Source: Blastomonas sp. AAP53
Lineage (GTDB): Bacteria; Pseudomonadota; Alphaproteobacteria; Sphingomonadales; Sphingomonadaceae
DNA: 36,464 nt
NCBI RefSeq assembly: GCF_000331245.1
Contig: NZ_ANFZ01000022.1
Span: 1 to 36,464, forward strand
Direction: 5' to 3'
Part shown: positions 1-6,441 of the stretch, piece after piece
Layout of the letters: each line of letters begins with the position of its first letter
How positions within the stretch are numbered: position 1 is the first letter of the stretch
Position numbers and translations under genes: made by a program
Notes under the pieces: generated by a model
The model's input: the letters and a program-made list of their open reading frames with translations, nothing else
The model's database searches: none
What the model was told of the DNA's origin: nothing

Positions 1-582
1 GAAGGCGGCATGAACGAGATCGTCAACATGATGCAGCGTATGCGTGAACTGGCCGTGCAGTCGGCTTCGGGCACGCTGGGTTCGGGCGACCGCGCCAACC
101 TGCAGGCGGAAGTCACCGCGCTGATTGCGCAGGTTGATGACGTTGCCACCAAGACCAATTTCAACGGCGTGGCCCTGCTCAACACCGCAGGCCCGGTCGC
201 CATTCAGACCGGCATCAATGCCTCTGACACCGTGAACATCGCGCTGGCCGACGTGACATCCACCGGCCTCTCGATCGGATCGGTCGACATCAGCACCGCT
301 GCTGGCGCCGGCACGGCTCTGACGTCGCTGGATACCGCGCTGAACACGATCACCACCGCACAGGCAGGTCTTGGTGCCAGCCAGAACCGTCTGCAGGCAA
401 CCGTCTCCAGCCTCGTGAACCGTGCGACCAACCTGTCGGAAGCGCGTTCGCGTATTCAGGACGCCAACTTCTCGGAAGAATCGACCAACCTTGCCAAGGC
501 ACAGATCCTGGCCCAGGCGTCAACCGCGATGCTCGCCCAGGCGAACCAGAGCCAGCAGGGCGTGTTGAGTCTGATCCGTTAA
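1..582 (+). CDS. fliC: Flagellin, C-terminal part (5' end outside window)
   Basis: This is the flagellar filament subunit, polymerised outside the cell after export through the flagellar type III apparatus. The reading frame is open from base 1, so the true start lies upstream; 193 codons are visible. The visible part begins inside the conserved N-terminal D1 helix (MNEIVNMMQRMRELAVQSA) and continues through the DVATKTNFNGVALLN segment. After only about 70 variable residues it enters the C-terminal D1/D0 helices (NLSEARSRIQDANFSEESTN, ending QSQQGVLSLIR). The outer D2/D3 domains are therefore almost absent, as in compact alphaproteobacterial flagellins of roughly 270 residues. A strong terminator follows. 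The promoter is not in the window; sigma-28 control is expected from the family and from fliA next door, but not seen. Family assignment is very secure. Confidence 0.96.
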   Translation, partial: EGGMNEIVNMMQRMRELAVQSASGTLGSGDRANLQAEVTALIAQVDDVATKTNFNGVALLNTAGPVAIQTGINASDTVNIALADVTSTGLSIGSVDISTAAGAGTALTSLDTALNTITTAQAGLGASQNRLQATVSSLVNRATNLSEARSRIQDANFSEESTNLAKAQILAQASTAMLAQANQSQQGVLSLIR

Positions 583-675
583 ATCGATTTGGAACTTCAA
601 CGCACCTGAACCGTAGAGGCTCCGCAACGGCCATTCATCGACAACTCAGTGGCCTGAGCCTTTCGATATTCGATC

Positions 676-710
676 AACCCCCTTCCCCGTCCAACGGGAA
701 GGGGGTTTTT
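676..710 (+). terminator. Rho-independent terminator of the flagellin gene
   Basis: A perfect 12-bp stem (AACCCCCTTCCC at 676-687, complementary arm at 696-707) encloses an 8-base loop, and the sequence runs into five T residues (706-710). It lies about 95 bp after the flagellin stop and is correctly oriented for it. Confidence 0.9.
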
Positions 711-732
711 CGTTGTCCGGGGGCCTTGAATC

Positions 733-766
733 AAAAATCCTCCCGGAGACAGGCTCGGGGAGGATT
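733..766 (-). terminator. Rho-independent terminator of the slt-flhA-fliA operon
   Basis: AATCCTCCC (736-744) pairs with GGGAGGATT (758-766). Read on the minus strand the stem is followed by a TTTTT run (733-738), about 10 bp after the fliA stop. With the flagellin terminator it separates two convergent units. Confidence 0.8.
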
Positions 767-776
767 GAGGTCAGGC

Positions 777-1502
777 TCAGCGCGAACTCGCCAGCCGCTT
801 GCGCAGCGTTTCGAGCGCGGATTTCTTGATCTGGCAGACGCGCGCGGCGGTGATGCCCAGCACCAGCCCGATTTCGTCGAGATTCATTTCCTCGATGTAA
901 TGCAGTTGCAAGATCAACTGCTCGCGCTCCTTGAGCGTGCCGATGCTGGCGTTGAGCAATTGCTTGAGGTTGTCCGCCTCCATCCGCGTTTCCGCCGAAT
1001 CCTCGCTGTCGGCAAACCACATCGAATGTTCGGAATACACCTCGTCCATCGATTCAAAGCGCACATCCTGCGCGGCATCGGAGCGCATGCGGAAGTCCGC
1101 CGCGTCCATCCCCATCGCCGCGGCGACCTCCTGCTCGGTGGGGTTGCGCCCCAGCTGGCGGACGAGCTGCTCCTGCGCCTTTCGCAATTTCTTGCGGAAA
1201 TCCATCGCCGACCGGCACATGTTGCTGTTCGATCGCAGGTGATCGATCAGCGCGCCGCGGATGCGCATGCTGGCGTAGGTTGCAAAGCCGTGCCCCCGGT
1301 CCTCGTAATGGTTGGCGGCCTCGACCAGCGCGACCATGCCGATCTGGACCAGATCCTCGATCTCGATGACGCCCGGCGCCATGCCGCGCACATGCCAGGC
1401 CAGTTTGCGGACCAGGGGCAGATGCGCCTCGATCAGCTTGCCGGGCGGCACGGCGGCCGGCTTGCGTCCATAAGTGATCGTCTCGATGGGTAGATGCTGC
1501 AT
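777..1502 (-). CDS. fliA: RNA polymerase sigma-28 factor FliA
   Basis: This is the flagellar alternative sigma factor, which directs RNA polymerase to late flagellar promoters (filament, motility, chemotaxis). The 241-residue length is typical. Region 2 is visible as LVRKLAWHVRGM, then EIEDLVQIGMVALVEAANHY, then FATYASMRIRGALIDHLR. Region 3 follows (FRKKLRKAQEQLVRQLGRNP). Region 4 carries the helix-turn-helix LKEREQLILQLHY...LDEIGLVLGITAARVCQIKK. It is the last gene of slt-flhA-fliA, 45 bp after flhA, so it is probably made from the sigma-54 promoter in front of slt. Its antagonist FlgM is encoded 3.5 kb away on the same strand. The product begins MQHLPIETITYG and no alternative start looks better. 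Confidence 0.96.
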   Translation of the reverse strand: MQHLPIETITYGRKPAAVPPGKLIEAHLPLVRKLAWHVRGMAPGVIEIEDLVQIGMVALVEAANHYEDRGHGFATYASMRIRGALIDHLRSNSNMCRSAMDFRKKLRKAQEQLVRQLGRNPTEQEVAAAMGMDAADFRMRSDAAQDVRFESMDEVYSEHSMWFADSEDSAETRMEADNLKQLLNASIGTLKEREQLILQLHYIEEMNLDEIGLVLGITAARVCQIKKSALETLRKRLASSR

Positions 1503-1547
1503 GTTATCTGTCCAGCTTCGTGAGAATGGCGGGCTGCGGCTGTTCGA

Positions 1548-3659
1548 TCAGCCGCGCGAGAAGGAGTGTTCGGCCTGGGGCGTGCGGTATCCGGCCTGGC
1601 CGCCGACCGTGGCGACCACCTCGACCGGCTTGTCGTCGGGCAGCTCGCGGAACGAGAGCACCGGCGTATCGGGGAAACGCGGCCGCAGCAGATCGGCGAG
1701 CGGCTTGCGCGCCAGCGGCGATGTGACCAGAGCGTAGTTGCGCTGCTCCAGCATCAGCGGGCGGGCAGCCTGTTCGATCGCGCCCAGGATGCGCTGGGCC
1801 AGTCCCGGTTCGATCGGGAAGGCAGCATCGCCGGCCACGCGCAGCGATTGCGCGAGCAGGGTTTCCAGCTCTGCATCCAGCGTGACCACCGGCAGCGGCA
1901 GGTTTACCGGCACCAGCGACTGGATGATGATCGACCCGATCCGCTGGCGCACGCCTTCGACGATCTGCGCCACGGTGGTGCCTTCGGCAGCGGCTTCGAC
2001 CATGGCCGAGCAGATGCGGCGGAAGTCCTTGAGCGGCACGCCCTCGCGCAGCAGCTCGCGGCACACGGCGGAGATAGTGAACAGCGAGAGCGGCTGCGGA
2101 GTGAGGCCATCGACCAGCTGCGGCGAGCTTTCCTTGAGCGTTTCCAGCAGCTTCTTGGTCTCGTCCATGCCGAACAGCTGCGCGGCATTGAGGCGGACCA
2201 TCTGGTTGAGATGCGTTGCCATGACGGTCGAGGAATCGACCACGGTATAGCCCTGCACGATCGCTTCGGCGCGCTTGTCGGCGGAAATCCACACCGCATC
2301 CATGCCGAAGGTCGGGTCCTTGCAGGCACGGCCATCGATGGGGTTATCGATATCGCCGCTGTCGAGCGCGAGCAGATCGTCGGGCCAGATCTCGTCCTCG
2401 GCGACGATCGTGCCGCCGATGGTGATGCGATAGGCATTGGCCGCCAGGCTCATGTCGTCCTTGATCCGCACCAGCGGGATGACGAAGCCCAGTTCCTTGG
2501 AGATCTGCTTGCGGATACCGGTGACGCGGCGCATCAGCGGCGCATCGCGGCGCTCGTCGACCAGCGGCACCAGGCCATAGCCGACCTCGATACCCAGCAT
2601 CGCGCCGTCGGACACGTCCTGCCAATCGATGGCATTGGGGTTTTCCGGCGCTGCAGGGGCCAGGGGCTCTGCCACCGCTGCCTTGGGCCGCGACAGCTTC
2701 CACGCGATGAACCCGGCGATCGCCGCTGCCGGCAGGATGATCATGTGCGGCATACCGGGCAGCAGACCCATGATGCCCAGGATCGCCGCCACCGGCACCC
2801 AGGCCTTGGCGATGGCGAACTGGCCGGAAATCTGGCCGGGAAGGTCGAGCGGCGAATTGACGCGGGTGACGATCGATGCAGCGGCGATCGACAGCAGCAA
2901 CGCGGGCACCTGTGCCACCAGCGCATCGCCGATGGCGAGCATGGTATAGTTGGAGGCAGCATCGCCGATGCTCAGGCCATGGCTGGCCACGCCCAGAATG
3001 ATGCCGCCGATGATGTTGACCACCAGGATGAGGACGCCGGCAACCGCATCGCCTTTCACGAACTTGGACGCACCGTCCATCGATCCGTAGAAATCGGCCT
3101 CGGTCGCGACTTCGACGCGGCGCGCCTTGGCCTCTTCGGGCGTCATCAGGCCGGCGTTCAGGTCGGCGTCGATTGCCATCTGCTTGCCGGGCATCGCATC
3201 CAGGGTGAAACGGGCGGACACTTCGGACACGCGGCCCGCGCCCTTGGTGATGACGACCATGTTGATGATCATCAGGATCGCGAAGACGAAGATGCCGACG
3301 ATATAGTCGCCGCCGATCAGCAGGCTGCCGAACGCCTCGATGACATGGCCTGCAGCTGCCCCGCCTTCGTGGCCGTTGACCAGCACGACGCGCGTCGAGG
3401 CGACGTTGAGGCCCAGACGCAAAAGCGTGGCAAACAGCAGCACGGTGGGGAAGCTGGAAAAGTCGAGCGGCTTGGTGACGTTCAATGCCACCATGAGAAC
3501 CGCCAGGCTGATCATGATGTTGAAGATGAAGCCGATGTCCAGCACCAGCGCAGGCACTGGCAGGATGAGGAACACGACCAGCAGCAAGGTGGTCAGCGGC
3601 AGAATCGCGCCGCGTGACATTGCCATGATTCCGCCAAGCTTGGAGGGGGCAGGTGTCAT
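1548..3659 (-). CDS. flhA: Flagellar type III export gate protein FlhA
   Basis: This is the inner-membrane core of the flagellar type III secretion apparatus; its cytoplasmic ring docks chaperone-substrate complexes. It has 703 residues, the normal family size. The N-terminal half contains about eight hydrophobic segments, starting at residues 15-60 (PLTTLLLVVFLILPVPALVL). The FHIPEP signature region is clear (residues ~105-190, with STRVVLVNGHEGGAAAGHVI and EEAKARRVEVATEADFYGSM). The soluble C-terminal domain begins around residue 345. The ATG at 3659 lies 5 bp after the slt stop; a second in-frame ATG at 3626 (MAMSRGAIL) is also possible and closer to the usual N-terminus. Neighbours slt and fliA share its operon; flhB is not in the window. 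Confidence 0.96.
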   Translation of the reverse strand: MTPAPSKLGGIMAMSRGAILPLTTLLLVVFLILPVPALVLDIGFIFNIMISLAVLMVALNVTKPLDFSSFPTVLLFATLLRLGLNVASTRVVLVNGHEGGAAAGHVIEAFGSLLIGGDYIVGIFVFAILMIINMVVITKGAGRVSEVSARFTLDAMPGKQMAIDADLNAGLMTPEEAKARRVEVATEADFYGSMDGASKFVKGDAVAGVLILVVNIIGGIILGVASHGLSIGDAASNYTMLAIGDALVAQVPALLLSIAAASIVTRVNSPLDLPGQISGQFAIAKAWVPVAAILGIMGLLPGMPHMIILPAAAIAGFIAWKLSRPKAAVAEPLAPAAPENPNAIDWQDVSDGAMLGIEVGYGLVPLVDERRDAPLMRRVTGIRKQISKELGFVIPLVRIKDDMSLAANAYRITIGGTIVAEDEIWPDDLLALDSGDIDNPIDGRACKDPTFGMDAVWISADKRAEAIVQGYTVVDSSTVMATHLNQMVRLNAAQLFGMDETKKLLETLKESSPQLVDGLTPQPLSLFTISAVCRELLREGVPLKDFRRICSAMVEAAAEGTTVAQIVEGVRQRIGSIIIQSLVPVNLPLPVVTLDAELETLLAQSLRVAGDAAFPIEPGLAQRILGAIEQAARPLMLEQRNYALVTSPLARKPLADLLRPRFPDTPVLSFRELPDDKPVEVVATVGGQAGYRTPQAEHSFSRG

Positions 3660-3664
3660 GAAAT

Positions 3665-4459
3665 TCAGGCTCCCATCGACGCGAGCAGCATGTAAGCCAG
3701 CCGCGCATTATCGTTTGTGCCGAGCGAGGCGGCATCAGGTCGGGTGGCGCGCGCGCTGGCGAGCCGGACGTAATCGGCAGGTTGCACCTGCGGCAGATCA
3801 TTGCCTTGCTGCGGCAACCGGCTGCCACCTGCCGCGCCTGCGCCGCCGAGCTTGTCGGCAAAGCGGCCGCGGATTTCGGCAAAGCTGCGCGGGCTGCCCG
3901 AACGATCATAGAAGATCGACCGGTTGGCCCCGGCGGCGCGGCCGAACATCGGCGCAGCGGCGGCATCAGGGTTGGCATCGTGCGCGGCCAGAAACTGGCG
4001 TGCGCCTTCGGGGCCGAGGAAATGCGCGAGATACAGATCGACCGGCGCGGCTTGGCGACCCAGGTTCGATTCCAGGTAATTGCGATTGTCCGAGGCGAAT
4101 TCGCCCGCCATCAGCGCGGCAATCTCGGGGTTTTTGCGCAGGGCCAGGATCGACTGGCGGGTTTCCGGGTCAGCGACGCGATAGCGCCCCTTGCCATCGC
4201 GCTGGATGGCGTTTGCCGCCCAATCCAGCCCGTGCTTGGGACCGTGCTTTTCGACCACGCCCAGCCAGCTCTGGTCGATGAACTGGAACAGGCCGGTGGC
4301 CGAAGAGGTCGATGCCTTCGCCTGGGGGTTGAGCCCGCTTTCGATCCGCGCCTGGCCGAGCAGATAGTTGAAATCCACGCCCGTGCGGCGCGCAGAGGCG
4401 GCAATCGCGCTGGTGACGCGATCTCCACTGCTGCCGACACTGCCAAGATACGAGGACAA
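3665..4459 (-). CDS. Flagellar lytic transglycosylase (goose-lysozyme/SLT-like), TTG start
   Basis: This is a peptidoglycan lytic enzyme, probably opening the cell wall for the flagellar rod. The SLT fold is visible near the N-terminus: VDFNYLLGQARIESGLNP carries the catalytic glutamate, followed by SSATGLFQFIDQSWLGVVEKHG. A rod-assembly role fits because the FlgJ of this cluster has no muramidase domain. I place the start at TTG 4459 (264 aa): GGAGA lies 6 bp upstream at 4466-4470, and the sigma-54 promoter at 4492-4507 would fall inside the gene if the upstream ATG at 4618 were used. With this start the protein begins MSSYLGSVGSSG and has no Sec signal peptide, so export by the flagellar apparatus itself is an inference. 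The C-terminal ~100 residues are of unclear function. Confidence 0.88.
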   Translation of the reverse strand: MSSYLGSVGSSGDRVTSAIAASARRTGVDFNYLLGQARIESGLNPQAKASTSSATGLFQFIDQSWLGVVEKHGPKHGLDWAANAIQRDGKGRYRVADPETRQSILALRKNPEIAALMAGEFASDNRNYLESNLGRQAAPVDLYLAHFLGPEGARQFLAAHDANPDAAAAPMFGRAAGANRSIFYDRSGSPRSFAEIRGRFADKLGGAGAAGGSRLPQQGNDLPQVQPADYVRLASARATRPDAASLGTNDNARLAYMLLASMGA

Positions 4460-4491
4460 AACGGGTCTCCACGGTTGTTGGAGACATTCAC

Positions 4492-4507
4492 AGCAAGGTC
4501 TGTGCCA
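4492..4507 (-). promoter_or_regulatory. Sigma-54 promoter of slt-flhA-fliA
   Basis: The minus strand reads TGGCACAGACCTTGCT, a full match to the -24/-12 consensus TGGCAC-N5-TTGCW. Transcription would begin near 4481, about 20 bases before the TTG start of slt. The flanks closely match those of the flgA promoter (GACCTTGCTGYGA in both). Confidence 0.88.
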
Positions 4508-4520
4508 GTTTGAGGGGAAA

Positions 4521-4553
4521 CCCTCTCCCCTCCCGCCTGCGGGAAGGAAGAGG
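4521..4553. repeat. Small imperfect palindrome (CTCCCCTCCCGC/GCGGGA type)
   Basis: TCCCGC (4531-4536) and GCGGGA (4539-4544) form the core stem, with pyrimidine-rich and purine-rich outer arms (CCTCT.../...AGAGG). It sits between the flgN terminator and the slt sigma-54 promoter. Similar short palindromes occur at 11334-11352 and near 24388. Function unknown. Confidence 0.5.
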
Positions 4554-4583
4554 CCTCGCTTGTCGCCCCACCCGCCACAACGC

Positions 4584-4614
4584 AAAAACCCCCCGCCCGC
4601 GAACGGGCGAAGGG
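4584..4614 (-). terminator. Rho-independent terminator after flgN
   Basis: On the minus strand CGCCCG-TTCG-CGGGCG is extended by CCCTT/GGGGG pairing and runs into GGGGGGTTTTT. It starts 30 bp after the flgN stop. It closes the flgM-flgN unit and insulates the slt sigma-54 promoter. Confidence 0.88.
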
Positions 4615-4643
4615 TCAAGTCATTCAGTCATGCCAGAAAGGTG

Positions 4644-4952
4644 TCAGCGGCGCTGCGTCATGTTGGCGTAGGTGTTGGACGCCTGCTCGCCATGAATGGC
4701 GGCGACGCGGCGTTCGACGTGGTCGCGCAGGAATCGCAGCCGCTGGGCTGCGGCGGTATTGAATTTCATCAGGCTGTCCAGCTGGCTGCGGGTGCTGGCG
4801 TCGGCACGCAGCACACCCTGGGTGCGCAGCGCGTCGGTGATGCCGCCCAGATCGCGCGTGTAGGCGATCATGGCCTCGGTGTCTCCGGCGTCGAGCGCGG
4901 CGATGAGGGCGCTTTGCGTGTCGGCAAAACGCTCAAGCAGTTCGCCCTGCAT
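4644..4952 (-). CDS. flgN: FlgN-like flagellar export chaperone
   Basis: This is a predicted cytoplasmic chaperone for the hook-filament junction proteins FlgK and FlgL, both encoded in this window. The 102-residue protein has no membrane segment and is predominantly alpha-helical in composition, as FlgN is. Direct sequence similarity is hard to see, as is usual in this family, so the call leans on position. Its ATG overlaps the flgM stop (TGATG at 4950-4954), implying translational coupling, and flgM-flgN is the classic pair. A strong terminator follows. An unrelated small flagellar protein is the main alternative. Confidence 0.72.
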   Translation of the reverse strand: MQGELLERFADTQSALIAALDAGDTEAMIAYTRDLGGITDALRTQGVLRADASTRSQLDSLMKFNTAAAQRLRFLRDHVERRVAAIHGEQASNTYANMTQRR

Positions 4953-5242
4953 CAGTTGGCGACTACGCCAAGGTCGAGTTCCATCATCTTGGCGGCGAGC
5001 TTTTCCGCATCGATGACATAGCTGCCATTGGCCAGCGCTTCTCGGATCGCGGCGACGCGGCCCTCGTCGATGGGAGCAGAGGCGGCTGCCGTCTGCAGGA
5101 AGCTGGTGGTGCTGACCGGCGCGTTGCGGACCGAATTGTCGGTCGGTGCAGCGGCTGCCGTCGCCCCCACTGCCTTTTCGGTGCTGCCGCCCTTGCGGGT
5201 CGCTCCCAGGGCCGGGCTGCCATATGCGTTAATACGGGACAT
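4952..5242 (-). CDS. flgM: Anti-sigma-28 factor FlgM
   Basis: FlgM binds FliA and keeps late flagellar genes off until the hook is complete, when it is exported through the flagellum. The 96-residue product from ATG 5242 (MSRINAYGSPALG) has a disordered Ala/Ser/Thr-rich N-terminal half. The C-terminal half is the conserved sigma-binding helix pair IDEGRVAAIREALANGSYVI followed by DAEKLAAKMMELDL. I chose this start over the ATG at 5266 because GAGG lies about 10 bp upstream and the family starts at this kind of sequence. The stop overlaps the flgN start. A sigma-28-like promoter lies at 5279-5305, allowing autoregulation by FliA, and read-through from flgA is possible. Confidence 0.9.
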   Translation of the reverse strand: MSRINAYGSPALGATRKGGSTEKAVGATAAAAPTDNSVRNAPVSTTSFLQTAAASAPIDEGRVAAIREALANGSYVIDAEKLAAKMMELDLGVVAN

Positions 5243-5278
5243 GATATTGAGACCTCGTTCTAGCATGACTTACGTCCT

Positions 5279-5305
5279 TTAACGGCCTTCGCACCGGTTG
5301 CTTAA
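5279..5305 (-). promoter_or_regulatory. Candidate sigma-28 (FliA) promoter of flgM-flgN
   Basis: The minus strand shows TTAAG, 14 bases, then GCCGTTAA. This resembles the FliA consensus TAAA-N15-GCCGATAA, with one mismatch in each element and spacing within one base. It lies about 37 bp before the flgM ATG. The match is suggestive only. Confidence 0.45.
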
Positions 5306-5357
5306 GGCGATTTTTTGATGAAAGGTTAACGCGGTTTTGCCCGCATTGGTAAACGGC

Positions 5358-5906
5358 TCAGTTACTCAGGATCGTGGCACGGCCCGGTTCGACGATCCGC
5401 ACGAAAATGGGCTTGCCCTTGGGCTCGTCGCGCACCGAGATGACCTCGCCAACGCGGCCGTCCTTGTCGGCAATCATCACGCGCGAGAGCGAGAACATCG
5501 GCCGTTCAACGGTGAGCAGAATGGGCTCGCCGCGCTTGATGCCTTCCTGACCCTGCTGGCCAGAACCGCTGCGCGACTGCGCCGTCCGTGCGCCCACGAC
5601 CTGCTGCCTTTCGGCGGCCAGATCCAGCGGCACGCGGATGCGCCAGCCGAGCGAAGGGCAGCGCACCGCGGCAGCGCCCAGATCCGGTCCCGTCACTTCC
5701 AGCGCGACAGGGCAGGCTTTCAGCTTCAGGCGGCGATCGACTGCAGCGCGCGCACCGCCCGGCTGGCCGATCTCGGCCCCCATCGTGGCGGCGACCAGCA
5801 CGTCGATTTCGCCCAGATCCTGCATGGCCTGGCCCAGCGCGGGCGCGGGCAGGGCAAGCAAGGGAGCGGCAAGGCAGAGAGCCAGAGCAGATTTGCGATC
5901 GGGCAT
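5358..5906 (-). CDS. flgA: Flagellar P-ring assembly chaperone FlgA
   Basis: FlgA is a periplasmic chaperone needed to assemble the FlgI P-ring in the peptidoglycan layer. The 182-residue precursor starts with a Sec signal peptide (RKSALALCLAAPLLALPAPALG, cleavage near residue 25). A SAF-like domain at the C-terminus is recognisable by GQEGIKRGEPILLTVERPMFSLSRV and the closing GEVISVRDEPKGKPIFVRIVEPG. The stop of the upstream motB-like gene (5962) lies 55 bp away, and a perfect sigma-54 promoter sits across that junction (5939-5954). The partner gene flgI is on the plus strand at 12029. Confidence 0.92.
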   Translation of the reverse strand: MPDRKSALALCLAAPLLALPAPALGQAMQDLGEIDVLVAATMGAEIGQPGGARAAVDRRLKLKACPVALEVTGPDLGAAAVRCPSLGWRIRVPLDLAAERQQVVGARTAQSRSGSGQQGQEGIKRGEPILLTVERPMFSLSRVMIADKDGRVGEVISVRDEPKGKPIFVRIVEPGRATILSN

Positions 5907-5938
5907 GGGCGGTCCTTCAATGACTGTATCCCAGTCGC

Positions 5939-5954
5939 AGCAAGGTCCGTGCCA
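5939..5954 (-). promoter_or_regulatory. Sigma-54 promoter of flgA
   Basis: The minus strand reads TGGCACGGACCTTGCT, a full match to TGGCAC-N5-TTGCW. The transcription start would be near 5928, about 22 bases before the flgA ATG. A perfect TTGCCGCC-type palindrome lies about 240 bp upstream inside the motB-like gene and may be its enhancer. Confidence 0.88.
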
Positions 5955-5961
5955 GAATTCG

Positions 5962-6441
5962 CTATTGCGGCTTGTCGCGCAGGGTCAGGCGCACCGTGCG
6001 CGCCTCTGAAGCGCTGCCGCCCTGCCCCGGTTGCGCCAGATCCGGCAGCATCGCACCATCGGCCACGCCCGCTTCCGCGAGCACACGCATGATCGCGGCG
6101 GTGCGCGCGGCGGCCAGCTCCCACCGGTCAAGCCGCGATGCAGCCTCCTGCGTGACCACTGGCACGGCGATGGCGAATTCCGCCTGCCGGTTCTTGCCGC
6201 CCAGGGCGGCAATCACCTGCACACCCTTTGCCGTCATCCGCGCTTCCTGCGGCTCGAACAGGCTCGCCAGCGGCAAGGCCACGGTTTTCGACCGCGCAGC
6301 GTTGTCCGACCCGAAGCTGTCCGAAATGGCATCCGCAACGGCCAGGTGCCGATCGCCGACGCTGGCGATCATGGCCATGACCCCGGTCATGATCAACGCG
6401 AGGTCGAGAAAGGATACGGTGGTCCGCTGGGCGGGCGTCAT
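5962..6441 (-). CDS. Short MotB-like stator protein
   Basis: This looks like the peptidoglycan-anchoring half of an ion-driven stator, but is only 159 residues (MotB is usually about 300). One membrane helix spans residues ~9-27 (VSFLDLALIMTGVMAMIASV). Asp13 sits where the proton-binding aspartate of MotB does (ADFMTAMM in the family). The remainder is a reduced OmpA-like domain: LFEPQEARMTAKGVQVIAAL, then a WELAAARTAAIMRVLAEAG stretch matching the OmpA-family NWELSxxRAxxV motif. It overlaps the MotA-like gene by 4 bp (ATGA) and precedes flgA. A full-length MotB is encoded separately at 16733. It might instead act in rod or P-ring assembly rather than torque generation. Confidence 0.78.
   Translation of the reverse strand: MTPAQRTTVSFLDLALIMTGVMAMIASVGDRHLAVADAISDSFGSDNAARSKTVALPLASLFEPQEARMTAKGVQVIAALGGKNRQAEFAIAVPVVTQEAASRLDRWELAAARTAAIMRVLAEAGVADGAMLPDLAQPGQGGSASEARTVRLTLRDKPQ
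6194..6212. promoter_or_regulatory. 19-bp perfect palindrome, possible enhancer for flgA
   Basis: TTGCCGCCC-A-GGGCGGCAA is a perfect inverted repeat inside the motB-like coding region. It uses the same half-site (TTGCCGCC) found four times upstream of flgB. It lies about 240 bp upstream of the flgA sigma-54 promoter, within the range used by sigma-54 activators. The regulatory role is inferred. Confidence 0.5.

Noticed and set aside
1566-3617. 683-codon plus-strand open frame opposite flhA
   Set aside because: It is Arg/His/Asp/Gln-rich with no recognisable motif. FlhA on the minus strand accounts for the region.
4460-4618. N-terminal extension of the transglycosylase from ATG 4618
   Set aside because: It would run through a strong terminator, a palindrome and a perfect sigma-54 promoter, and the extension (Cys/Arg/Trp-rich) has no family counterpart.
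5374-5390. TGGCACGGCCCGGTTCG on the plus strand inside flgA, resembling a sigma-54 promoter
   Set aside because: The -12 element lacks the TTGC core at the right spacing, and it points away from any suitable gene start.
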